From Leptodactylus fallax (lineage: Eukaryota; Chordata; Amphibia; Anura; Leptodactylidae): 64,000 nucleotides of DNA. The DNA lies in the NCBI GenBank assembly GCA_947044405.1, contig CAMRHE010000067.1, positions 5,089,501-5,153,500 of the forward strand. The letters are read 5' to 3'. The notes under the pieces are model-generated. The model was not told the origin of the DNA. It made no database searches and worked only from the letters and a program-made list of their open reading frames with translations. The translations under genes were made by a program, and so were the position numbers. Positions 34,373 through 44,759 of this stretch are shown here, piece by piece. Position 1 is the stretch's first letter; each line of letters begins with the position of its first letter.

Positions 34373-34720
34373 AGGGACATTTCAATGATTTTTTTTTCTC
34401 ATTATTTTGTCTGAAAGGCCATCCCTTCACTACTAATAGCTGTCTATTTACAGTGTTTTTCCTTATCCTGCTTTGACCTTCAATAAGTCACAGTGTGGCC
34501 TGTTTTTTTCCAGCATGTGTTGCTGTGTAAACAGAAGGTTCTCTCTGCTGCCTGCAAATACTATTGAGAGCTGCCATGTGACCCCAATTTCATCAATCCC
34601 ACTCTCTGTTCTTCTGTTCTACCTCTTCTGTCAAAATATCTCCCTGCCTCCCCTATGCCTCTCACATTTTCTGCTAGCTATAGCCCCGTCTCTCACATAC
34701 TACCTATAGCTTGATCACAG
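34373..34720. mobile_element. Left end of a T2/Kolobok-like element
   Basis: TTAA (34369-34372) is followed by AGGGACATTTCAATG, fitting the TTAAAGGRR terminus. No matching right end was found, so its extent is a guess. Confidence 0.4.
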
Positions 34721-36465
34721 TCAGGTGACTTTGCCCCATTATCTTCCCCAGTGTTACCAGCTGCAGTTGGTGCAACTTCCAGGACCTTTGGTGACCTCAT
34801 CCTCACATCTAAGGGCCTGGGAAGTATATTTTAGTATTAGCTCTGTAGTGTTTTGCAGAAACAGGCACTAGACATGGCTGCGGGTAGTAGACTTGGGTAA
34901 AAGCATCAGCAATAGCAGATTATAAATCCACCCTGCCTTGCATTGCTTAAAAAACCTCTTGAGTGTCACTTTGAGCTGTCAGAGCCTGTCTGACAGCTCC
35001 ATACTAATAGCATCTGTAACAGAAAATCCTTAAGTGTATTTTTCACTTCTTTATGCTGGTTCTTCCTACTGATGAGATGAGAACAATTTAGAATGGGCCA
35101 ATTCTTCAGGGGCCCCATAGTAGGAGCATGATCTGATACTAGGTATGTTCATCCTTGTATATTGGGAATAACAGTTGAATCATGAACGTGCAGGAATTGA
35201 TAGACACAGACGCGGACATCCTGTTATACTTACCGGCTTAGTTTACAGAGATGATGCAGTCCTTACAGGTGAGTATGCCTCCTGCGATTCTTCCTCTCCT
35301 GCAGGGATCTCCATGATAACCTGCCTTGGCTGGCCTCACTGGATGCTCCTCTTATGTCTTCCTTGTTGATGGTGTACCAACTCCCACATGTGCCAAATGC
35401 TGGACCTGATAAACCCTCTGCTGGGTCTGCCTGCAGTGACTTCAAAAGACTTTTCCTCCACCAGCAGTGATATGGCCATCAGCACCATGCAGGTTGGCGG
35501 CCAGGTACAAAGCCTGCAGGCTATATTGACATCTGCTCCAGAGTCACCGCTCGGACACTCCAGTGCAGAGTCTGATAGAAATCCCAACCAAAAAAGTCCT
35601 GCAAGCCAAACTTTTTTGTATGATGATGTCAGTGAAAAACTAATGGACACCCAATGGACCCCCATTATAGTCAATGGGGTCCCTTGGGATCCAAACTGTC
35701 TGTCATTACAGACTAGTTGAAGGGACAGAAGGATGCAGATGTCAACGCGCCCTTGGGGAGGAATCACAAAAATAAATAAATATTTAGTGAAGTTGGTTTT
35801 TATGGTTGTTACAATTTGCATGGACCACCAAGCAAATTGTACATGATGTACCAAGCACGTTCTGGTAACTCTCTTCATTCTAACATAGTCATCGATGAGT
35901 AGAAATAAACTTTTCCTTGACCCCTTAAGAGTTCATTTGATTTATTTTTTACTATTTCTCCTAGTGGAAAAACAGAGTAGCACATGCCCATGAGCGGAGC
36001 CATGGGACCTTGCAGCTTTGCTCCGTGTTTCTGGGTGGTGTGCGTCTGAGAATCCCTGGAATCCCTGGCATAGTGTAAACAGTGTATACTGTGTATTATG
36101 TTACATTAGTTTGCTGTTGTTTTGCATTGGCTCTGAGAGTAAAAGCTTCTTTTAACATAGCGAACAGCTATAGATTGGGTCATGACACCTTTTATGGGCC
36201 TTGTTTTAAAAACACATGGTCATTAGGAGGTTCTCGTGTGCTGCCGCTTCAGTTCCCGCAGATTATAATCACATAGCATTGTGCCCAGAGGTCTCTGGTC
36301 TCATTCAGACTGGAGCCCTTGGCTGAAACAAAATAGTAGGAGTACACAGTGGCCATTGTACTACGCTGGCCTTGCATTAGGCTAATGTTGGAGGATAGAC
36401 CTGATCATTGTACATAAAAAAAAAAAAGTGCAAATTGGGGTTATTTTTTTTAGTGCATTAGAGAA
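34720..36465. other. Mostly unassigned, with one MITE-like scrap
   Basis: ACCCAATGGACCCCCATTATAGTCAATGGGG-type sequence at about 35648-35682 is a frog-repeat-like hairpin. The opposing frames at 35336-35878 (180 codons minus, 110 codons plus) overlap each other and show no domain; neither is supported. Confidence 0.4.
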
Positions 36466-36469
36466 CACA

Positions 36470-36660
36470 GAGATGACACTATCAACCTGTCTGTGAGCAA
36501 TGCGCAAATAATTGATCGCCCACATATTAAGCCAAATTAGTCAATTATTCTGTCATCTTTTCCTGAGTAATTGTAATATAATGTGGAGAAAGGCCGTGAT
36601 ATTGTCCACTGAAACCCATCTGGTGCCTTCATTGGATTTTGGAACTGTATTCACACCTTC
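36470..36660. promoter_or_regulatory. Candidate conserved non-coding element
   Basis: Repeat-free with dense AT-core sites: GCGCAAATAATTGATCGCCC near 36501 and AAATTAGTCAATTATTC near 36534. Inference from composition only. Confidence 0.22.
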
Positions 36661-36745
36661 CAATGTGATAAACCATAAGAACAGATTTGTCTTCAAAGAG
36701 GACCTGACGTCTCTCCTGACATGTCTGTTTTGGTAAATAATTACA

Positions 36746-36936
36746 GATGTAGCGGAGTTAACCCGAACTTCTGCGGTTGGTTAAATTGCTGTAGCGTGAT
36801 ATCTTACCATAGAAGACAACAAAACCCAATGAAAAATAATTGAAAAATGTTTATCCGATGACTTTTCATTGGTTTTTGTTGTCATGTGTGATCAAATATC
36901 ACGCAGCAGCAGTTTAACCAACCGCAGAAGTTCAGG
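36746..36936. mobile_element. 191-bp inverted-repeat MITE, GTAGC-GAGTTAACC family
   Basis: CCGAACTTCTGCGGTTGGTT is mirrored by AACCAACCGCAGAAGTTCAG, and AGACAACAAAACCCAATG by CATTGGTTTTTGTTGTC. It abuts a 47-bp tip of the AGAGGACCT family on its left. Confidence 0.75.
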
Positions 36937-36940
36937 TTAA

Positions 36941-37150
36941 GGCTAAAGCCCCACGTAGTGAGCCGCAGCCAAAAAAATGCTGCATAAAAGACCATGGTGG
37001 AAACATATTGCATTTTTTTGATCCTTTCACTGTCCATTATACTGGACCATCAAAAAATACACTGAGATGTATGAGGGATCCATAAAAACAGTCACCCCTT
37101 GAGTGCAAAACGGCTGTGAAAAATATACATTTTTCACAGCCATCACTGTG
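36941..37150. mobile_element. Harbinger-like MITE fragment with inner hairpin
   Basis: TTAA then GGCTAAAGCCCCACGTAG resembles the CCACGTTGC family end. GGCTGTGAAAAA and TTTTTCACAGCC form a hairpin near 37110-37140. Confidence 0.5.
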
Positions 37151-37284
37151 TGCACAGAAGACTGTCATACTCAATAATCATCATAATCAATAATCATCAA
37201 TAATCCTGTGTGGGCGGGGTCAGCAGGACTCTTACTGTCTCCTCCAGGAGTCCTGTCAGGATTTACTCTGCTCTGAATCATATA

Positions 37285-37711
37285 CAGTAATACCTCGTAC
37301 ACTCGCGTTTCCGAATTTGCGAATTCACAGATTTGCGATATTTTTTTGGCAACTAACATATATAGATTTTGCTCTTTTTTTCTCAGATCTGTGAAATTTA
37401 AAAAAAAAAAAACACCTTCGCTATTGGGTAGTAGCGTCCTGTTCGTTACGTACCCGGTAATTAGTTTCATTTTACTGTGAGTGTATAAGAAAAATGAATG
37501 AATGTATTAATATACAGTACTGTACAGTATACTTTAGTATACTTTAGTATACTGTACAGTACTGTAGGGTAAAGTTTATTGATATTTAGGGGTTAAACAT
37601 TAGAAATCGGCATTGTAAGCGCTTCTAAGCGCTTGTACCAAACATTCGCGATTCCTCGCGATCCGCGACCGGTTCTGGACCCTAACCTCGCGAATGTACG
37701 AGGTATTACTG
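37285..37711. mobile_element. 427-bp pogo/Tc1-like MITE, TA target
   Basis: CAGTAATACCTCGTACA...CGCG is mirrored by CGCGAATGTACGAGGTATTACTG, flanked by TA at 37283-37284 and 37712-37713. CAG...CTG ends with a TA duplication fit the pogo/Tigger branch of Tc1/mariner. No transposase remains. Confidence 0.85.
37513..37566. repeat. 21-bp perfect palindromic arms inside the pogo-like MITE
   Basis: Arm 37513-37533 (TACAGTACTGTACAGTATAC plus T) is perfectly complementary to 37546-37566 around a 12-base spacer. Confidence 0.92.
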
Positions 37712-37799
37712 TAAACCTATATAACTGGATAGCAAAGATCACCTGGTTTGCTTTAACCCCTTACTGCACCATGATTTAATAGTATATCATGGAAAGTGA

Positions 37800-37945
37800 A
37801 GCTTTAATGCACAATACCACCAGGATCTGGAGCCTGAGGGGACCAAAGACCTCTCTACAATATAAGATGACACCAGAACTGTAGATAGTACATGGTAAGT
37901 GGGGCCTTGTTACAGATTTTGCATTGAGGCCTAGAAGCTTTACGT
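37800..37945. mobile_element. hAT-type MITE fragment, GGCGTAGCTA family
   Basis: GGAGCCTGAGGGGACC...GTTACAGATTTTGCATTGAGG matches the interior and right part of the neighbouring copy at 38049. Confidence 0.5.
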
Positions 37946-38048
37946 TAAGCCTCTGAAACCCTGGACCTGCCATTATTACCCTGCTATTTCACTTGTCGGC
38001 ATTTAGGCTGAAAGGTAGAATAGACTGCTTTACATTAGTACTGCAGTG

Positions 38049-38210
38049 CAGGGGTGTAGCTATAGGGGGTGGAGAGGTACCACGTGCTACCAAGTCCTGG
38101 AGCCGGAGGGGCCCCAAGGTCCTGTCTATGACATAAGTAAATACCAGTATTATAGATGGGGTGGGGTCCCATTGCAAAGTTTGCACTAGGGCCCAGAAGT
38201 TACTGTTCTG
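38049..38210. mobile_element. hAT-type MITE, GGGGTGTAGCTATAG copy with 8-bp duplication
   Basis: CAGGGGTGTAGCTATAGGGG starts it and CCCAGAAGTTACTGTTCTG ends it. Flanks CTGCAGTG (38041-38048) and CTACAGTG (38211-38218) match at 7 of 8. Confidence 0.75.
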
Positions 38211-38219
38211 CTACAGTGT

Positions 38220-39430
38220 ATTCTAACTGCATTCAGAAGATCACACAGTCTGGTCTCCGTTTGGGACAAAATTTAAAAAAACTGTTTAAAAAAAAAAAAA
38301 AAGTTTAAAATATTAAAAAAATTTTTTTTTTAAAAATACTACTTTTATCATGTTAAAAAAAATAAAAAAAAGTAGAAAACGTTACATATTTGGTGTCAAC
38401 CCCTAAAAAAATCAACGTGTCCTGAAGGGCAAAATTGACAGCGCGCATAAGGGGTTAATGCTGTTTTCTACAGAGCCATACTTGGTCTCCCTTGTTAGGT
38501 CATGAAGCGTATGCCATGCTATATGGTGCTGCATACTGACAGCAATGTACTGTTGCTAGGTCCCCGCATTGCTAGGCGTGCTGCTGTAATGCCACCTTGA
38601 GAACTATAACATTGTGTAATGTGACAGTTTTGTGACTGACAGAGGTTAGGTCATGTATATGTGTGTGAGCGCTGACATCAGAGCTAGTGAAGATAGCAAA
38701 GATAAGATAACAGGTCAACAAATATCTCAAGTGAGCAGTGGGTAGTAAGTGCAGAGACAGCGCCAATGTAGGACAAGGATTTGCTACTTTGTCCTATAAC
38801 GTGTAATTATTGTCTAATTTTATTATTTATTTTTGTATTTTATTTATTATTTTTCTAATATACGTTATTAACTGATTTTACATCCTTTTATTAAAAAGTG
38901 GCTTTAAGGTCTCTCTTTAGCATCACTATAACTAAGGATTGCCAAGGAGAATTTGTTCCATACACAGCATTGTCTACAGCTAGTATTATTTGGCTCCTCA
39001 GCCTGCCTCTAGTGTCCCTGCCATCTTAATATCATTCTAAAGTAGTAATGAAGCCTATGCTAACTATTATGTCACTGCCTAACACTTCCTCATGACTCTG
39101 CTAAGCCCAGCTCCTTTCTCCCTTTACAGTTCATCTGCACCAGCTAGATAGCGGGTGGGAAGAGTGAAAACTGAACCACATTTACGTTTTAAGTTAGGGT
39201 GCATTGGGCCGCAGATAGAGACATAGAGGGTCGTAGCCATAGAGGGTCATAGGTTACAGTGGGGTCAGTCTGGCGCACATCCTCACAACCTCTTGAACAT
39301 CTCAAAGGGAATGAAAGGAGAGACTTTCCAACCGGTAGGGGTCAGACCCACACACACAGAAGGCACAGGAGAAGAATGTGCTGAGGAACACCAGTTTACT
39401 GCTCCATAGTTAGCTAGCCAATGGGGCTGA
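38220..39430. other. No feature recognised apart from A/T homopolymers
   Basis: Poly-A and poly-T runs at 38270-38365; otherwise unassigned. Confidence 0.4.
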
Positions 39431-39434
39431 GTGT

Positions 39435-39600
39435 TGGGGGCGTAGCTTGAGGGGGTGCAGAGAGTGTGGTCACATCTAGCCCCCAGTACTTTAGGGAGTC
39501 CATAATTTGTCTCTTCCCAATATGAGGAGACCAGAACTATAAACAATACAATATACTTGGGGGGCCTGATACAGAGTTTGCATTGAGGTTGAGGTCCATC
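39435..39600. mobile_element. hAT-type MITE copy, GGGGGCGTAGCTTGAGG
   Basis: GGGGGCGTAGCTTGAGGGGG and GATACAGAGTTTGCATTGAGG match the family at 38049. The right tip is decayed. The 163-codon minus frame across it is not supported. Confidence 0.55.
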
Positions 39601-40145
39601 ATGATACGGCTGTGTGACGCTCACTATTAACTTACACCACCTAGGGCCATGGAGGAGCAATAAGGTTCCAGCCTGAGCTTCAGTCATGGGGCTGTGCCAG
39701 GTGGAGGAGACCACCCCACTTGTCACGGTAGTATAGAGTGCATTCGACTGTATGTCAAAGTGTAACCACACCATGTCAGAGGTGGGTAAGTGACTGTCGC
39801 CTTTGTATGTTAACTTGTTGCCTCATGTCTATGGAAACCACCATACTAGTTGCCTCATTTGAGAATATTATAACCGCCAAGCTCATTGCCTCCCCGTGAG
39901 TAAACTTCTTCAGTTGATTTCACCATCCCTAAGACCACTCTACCACCGCCAGGGGCCACTAGATCCTATTTATATAAAGGACACACCATCCGAAACAAAC
40001 CCTACTAATTGATATTGTGTTGCGGTGTAATAAATGAGACGTATACACAGCAATGTTCTTTATCGTATTAGTTATAGTTAATATTATGTACTTTCTTGCT
40101 AACACTCAGGGGGTGGGAGGGAGGTGGATTTGAGGGTTTTGTTTC
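39601..40145. other. No feature recognised
   Basis: Single-copy-looking sequence without a credible gene. Confidence 0.4.
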
Positions 40146-40149
40146 AGCA

Positions 40150-40545
40150 TTGGGAGCTTAGTCTGGCCTTCATTCACATAATGTTTAATATCAAGGCTTC
40201 AGGAGAGTAGCTTCTAGCCCTAAACTACATTGCAGGATCGCTGCAGATTGACAGATCCCCATCTGTTAATTATTCCGGCCCCAAAAGTCATCTATTTTAA
40301 TGTCAGGATTGCCTTCAATAATAAAGTATTTTGTGAGTATAGCCGCAGCCGTCCTTTATTTACCAGTCCACGTTCTCGCACAGATGATTCAGTGGTAGCA
40401 CATCACTTGAGCAAGCAAAATTATAATGAAAAACATGAGGGAAATAGATATGCGGAAGCCTCATCATACACCGCTCACCACTTGCAAATATGGATGATAC
40501 GATTTGACTGCTGGGAGAGTTTTAAACTCCCAGTACTTGTAAGTG
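40150..40545. promoter_or_regulatory. Candidate conserved non-coding element
   Basis: Repeat-free, with CpGs retained (ATAGCCGCAGCCGTCC near 40339), CTGTTAATTATTCCGGCC near 40263 next to TTGACAGATC (Meis/Pbx-like), and a hairpin CTGGGAG...CTCCCAG at 40510-40533. Conservation not tested. Confidence 0.3.
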
Positions 40546-40775
40546 GGTGAATTTTCTTTCGTTTGCCTTTTTGTTTATTTCACAATCCTAGATATCCCTG
40601 ACAGCATTTTTTTTTCCTATTGGTTTGCGCCCTTTTCAGACGTCTCAGAACGCTATGTCTGGCTATACACAGCTTGATGTCTCACCGACAAGGACAATCT
40701 GTGAGACATCTGCCCATGCCCAGTGGGTATGTTCAGACACAGATGAATTTTTCAACACAGAGTTTGCATGACATA

Positions 40776-41243
40776 CAGAGTGGTGCAAATGTTTTAGGCA
40801 GGTCTGGAAACAATACAGCAAATTGAAAATGCTTTAAAATATAGAAGTGATAATAGTTTATTTTTGTCAATTAATGAAATGAAGTGAATGAACAAAATAG
40901 AAATCTAAATCAAATCAGTATTTGGGGTGACCTTTGCCCTTTGCCTTCCATCAGTTCTTCTCGGTACTTGCAGACAGTTTTTGAAGGAATCGGCAGGGAG
41001 GTTGTTCCCGCCATCTTGGAGAACTAAGCACAGATCTTCTGTGGATGTAGGCTTGCTCCAATCCTTCTGTCTCTTCATGTAATCCCAGACAGACTGAATG
41101 TTGTTGAGTTTCATGGCTCTATCTGTGGGGGCCATATCATCACTTCCAAACTATATATAAACTATTAACACTTCTATTTTTGAAGACAGTCATACATTCT
41201 TAGCATTCTTTCCACCCATGCCTAAAACTTTTGCACAGTGCAG
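40776..41243 (-). mobile_element. Internally deleted Tc1/mariner transposon
   Basis: The left end CAGAGTGGTGCAAATGTTTT and right end AAAACTTTTGCACAGTGCAG are imperfect inverted repeats flanked by TA (40774-40775, 41244-41245). At 468 bp it is far shorter than a full Tc1 element of about 1.6 kb. Only the last part of the transposase remains, on the minus strand. Confidence 0.92.
40905..41135 (-). pseudogene. Tc1-like transposase C-terminal remnant
   Basis: The minus-strand translation includes SVWDYMKRQKDWSKPTSTED and NNLPADSF, matching the C-terminal block of vertebrate Tc1-like transposases. The DDE catalytic core and DNA-binding domain are deleted, so it cannot act. The apparent start codon is internal to the old ORF. 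Confidence 0.85.
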
Positions 41244-41249
41244 TATAAG

Positions 41250-42215
41250 GCATGCTGTGGCTTTGAATATATGCCCTAAAATCTGTTATGGCAGCTCTTT
41301 TGTCTCTCGTCAGTCCACAGCGGGGTGGAAAATTAAACTGCACACCTTTTTATCAGGGAGCATTGCCTGGACTATAAGACTACCTACAGAAGTAGACAGT
41401 CTCTGCATGAAGAAACACTACCCCTGAGACCTACCTCAAAGTCCTCTCACCCAGCTAGCCAGCACTTTCCTCTCTACTAATGAGGTCAAAAACATCAACC
41501 CACCCTCCTTCCCAAAAACAAAAAATAAAACCTCCAGTCTACAGATGGGCTCCTTTTTCTTTTGGAGAGGACTTTGGTTTGGCTTATATCCTTAGTCGTC
41601 TTGCAAGGTCTTATAAGGTCATGACTTGTAGGGTAAGCTACCTCTAAAAAGCTGTAGATCCAGCTTTTCTCTTCTAAGAGGAGACCTAAGCTGCATACTG
41701 TTTTCCCAGTGAACATTACTTGACTCCCAATGCCATCCGACTGTCTCAGCTCTGGGACCTATGAGGATGTCTATGGCAGCAGTTATGACAGGGGAGGACA
41801 GAGATGATCGGATACAAGTAGTACTGTGGATTTACTTTGGTAGTATGAGTACTAATGTATCATTTATACTACTGCTGTCCAATCTGATGTGAAGAAGGGG
41901 CAACTGAGCCCCCTTAGACATCATTTGTCTCCTGTTCTCCTCGCTTTATAACCAATGTGAACTATTCTCTGCACCACAATAGGTTAACCATAAACCTATG
42001 TTTCCTAAAACTGGGTGTCAGATGTTTGTGCCATATCCTCCAAATTTTGCATTTAACATAGGTAGGAATATGTCTAAAGTTTTATCTGATCTTTGAGCAA
42101 AATATTTTAGTAAATTAGTTCTGGGCAATTCCTTCAAAAACCAATAATTTACAAATGACTAAATATATAACATTAATTTTACTCAAAGCACGAGCTGTGG
42201 CCTTTGACAGCACCA
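41250..42215. other. No feature recognised
   Basis: Single-copy-looking sequence; small frames only. Confidence 0.4.
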
Positions 42216-42223
42216 AGACTTAA

Positions 42224-42675
42224 AGGGGTATTCCCATTTTTGCAAATATAAGTAGTTTAAAATTCTGCAGATTTTATAAGATTTTCCCTAACTATCTAAT
42301 GGTGACATCTGTTGTCTTGATCGGTTGCCAATGGATACGAGCACAAATGCAGAAACTTTCTATGGTCTAGGACTTGTGAAAAACCCAGCCATAATTTTCT
42401 TATTGTGGACAGGTTATCAGGCAGGGACACTACATGTATCAGAAAATATCCCGGCCACAATAAGGAAACCTTTGCTGATTTTCTGACCTTAGAAAGCTCC
42501 TGCATTCATGGTCATATCCATTGGCAACCAATCACGGCAACAAGACTGTGACTACAAGATATTTAGCAAAAATCTTTAAAACTCTACAAAATATTTAATT
42601 ATTTATATTTGCAAAAATGTTTAACTTTTAATTATCTATAAATTTAAAAAAGGTTATGTTCGTGGGAATAGCCCT
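42224..42675. mobile_element. 452-bp T2/Kolobok-like MITE
   Basis: TTAA (42220-42223) then AGGGGTATTCCCATTTTTGC; the right end, GTGGGAATAGCCCT, is followed by TTAA (42676-42679). Inner arms pair GGTTGCCAATGGATACGA with ATCCATTGGCAACC, and AAAATATCCCGGCCACAATA sits opposite CTTATTGTGG. Confidence 0.87.
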
Positions 42676-42679
42676 TTAA

Positions 42680-43080
42680 GCCTGGGCCACCCACTGTATC
42701 CACATCAGCACCATCTTGGCCCAGACTAGTTTACTTTGGAGCTGTGAGTCTGTATTAGTTGTAATATTTAAGGGGAATTTGGTTCCGTGCCAGTATAGGT
42801 CCATCTCTAGGGTATTATAACTGTTATTCTCAGCATTTTACAGCTCATTTTACACAATATGTGCTCCATATAAATGAACTTAACTATGTTATAATATTTT
42901 TCATTTCTTTTTGTTTTTTCATTTTGTCCACATAACATTGGGCGTCTGGTATTTGTTAGCTTATCCAAAAAGAAATAAGGTTGGCATCTGTGAATGTAGC
43001 AGTATCATAGACAACTGTGTATATCATGAGAAATACAATGTAAATAGACCAACATCATGACATGAACTGAAGCTAAAGGG
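42680..43080. other. No feature recognised
   Basis: Unassigned boundary between the transposon-rich and tandem-repeat-rich parts of the window. Confidence 0.4.
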
Positions 43081-43082
43081 AA

Positions 43083-44755
43083 ACTGTAGTAGTACCAGTA
43101 ACACTAGTAGTAGCAGAAGTAGTAACAGTAGTAGTAGTAGCAGCAGAAGTAACACTAGTAGTAGCAGAAGTAACAGTAGTAGTAACAGTAGTAGTAGTAG
43201 CAGCAGAAGTAACACTAGTAGTAGCAGAAGTAACAGTAGTAGTAACAGTAGTAGTAGTAGCAGTATTAACAGTAGTAGTAGCAGTAGCAGTAGTGGTAAT
43301 AGTAACAGTAGTAGCAACAGTAGTAGTAGCAGTAGTACTAGCAGTGGTAATAGTAACAGCAGTAGCAACAGTAGTAGTAGCAGTAGTAGCAGTGTTAGTA
43401 GTAACAGTAGTAGTAACAGTAGTAGTAGTAGCGGTAGTAGCAGCAGTAGTAACAGTAGTAGTAGCAGTGGTAGTAGTAACAGTAGTAGTAGCAGTAGTAA
43501 CAGTAGTAGTAGCAGTGGTAGTAGTAACAGTAGTAGTAGCAGTAGTAGCAGTAGTAGTAGCAGTAGCAGTAGTAGTAGCAGTAGTAACAGTAGTAGTAGC
43601 AGTAGTAACAGTAGTAGTAGCAGTAGTAACAGTAGTAGTAGTAGTGGTAGTAGTAACAGTAGTAGTAGTAGCGGTAGTAGCAGCAGTAGTAACAGTAGTA
43701 GTAGCAGTGGTAGTAGTAACAGTAGTAGTAGCAGTAGTAGTAGCAGTAGTAACAGTAGTAGTAGCAGTGGTAGTAGTAACAGTAGTAGTAGCAGTGGTAG
43801 CAGTAGTAGTAGTAGTAGCAGTAGTAGTAGTAGTGGTAGTAGTAACAGTAGTAGTAGTAGCGGTAGTAGCAGCAGTAGTAACAGTAGTAGTAGCAGTGGT
43901 AGTAGTAACAGTAGTAGCAGTAGTAGCAGTAGCAGTAGTAGTAGCAGTAGTAACAGTAGTAGTAGCAGTAGTAACAGTAGTAGTAGCAGTGGTAGTAGTA
44001 ACAGTAGTAGTAGTAGCGGTAGTAGCAGCAGTAGTAACAGTAGTAGTAGCAGTGGTAGTAGTAACAGTAGTAGTAGCAGTAGTAGTAGCAGTAGTAACAG
44101 TAGTAGTAGTACAGTGTAGTAGTAACAGTAGTAGTAGTACAGTGTAGTAGTAACAGTAGTAGTAGTAGCGGTAGTAGCAGCAGTAACAGTAGTAGTAGCA
44201 GTAGTAACAGTAGTAGTAGTAGTAGTAGTGGTAGTAGTAACAGTAGTAGTAGTAGCAGTAGTAGTAGCAGTAGTAGTAACAGTAGTAGTACAGTGTAGTA
44301 GTAACAGTAGTAGTAGTACAGTGTAGTAGTAACAGTAGTAGTAGTAGCGGTAGTAGCAGCAGTAGTAACAGTAGTAGTAGCAGTGGTAGTAGTAACAGTA
44401 GTAGCAGTAGTAGCAGTAGCAGTAGTAGTAGCAGTAGTAACAGTAGTAGTAAGTAGCAGTGGTAGTAGTAACAGTAGTAGCAGTAGTAGCAGTAGCAGTA
44501 GTAGTAGCAGTAGTAACAGTAGTAGTAGCAGTAGTAACAGTAGTAGTAGCAGTGGTAGTAGTAACAGTAGTAGTAGTAGCGGTAGTAGCAGCAGTAGTAA
44601 CAGTAGTAGTAGCAGTGGTAGTAGTAACAGTAGTAGTAGCAGTAGTAGTAGCAGTAGTAACAGTAGTAGTAGCAGTGGTAGTAGTAACAGTAGTAACTGT
44701 GGTAGTAGTAACAGTAGTAGCAGCAGTAGTAGTAACCGTGTCAGCGGCAGTAGTA
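43083..44755. repeat. 1.67-kb TAG/CAG-type trinucleotide array with higher-order units
   Basis: Almost every triplet is AGT, AAC, AGC or GGT. The variant block GCGGTAGTAGCAGCAGTAG marks higher-order units at 43431, 43671, 43860, 44016, 44168, 44347 and 44580. Positions 43141-43200 and 43201-43260 are identical 60-mers. The long frames on both strands (poly-Leu, poly-Val, poly-Ser, Thr/Tyr-rich) are artefacts. Confidence 0.97.
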
Positions 44756-44759
44756 GTAA

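Noticed and set aside
35336..35878. 180-codon minus frame with a 110-codon + frame opposite
   Set aside because: No recognisable domain, no clear exon borders, and part overlaps a MITE-like hairpin.
39283..39774. 163-codon minus frame
   Set aside because: It crosses a hAT-type MITE copy and shows no protein family signature.
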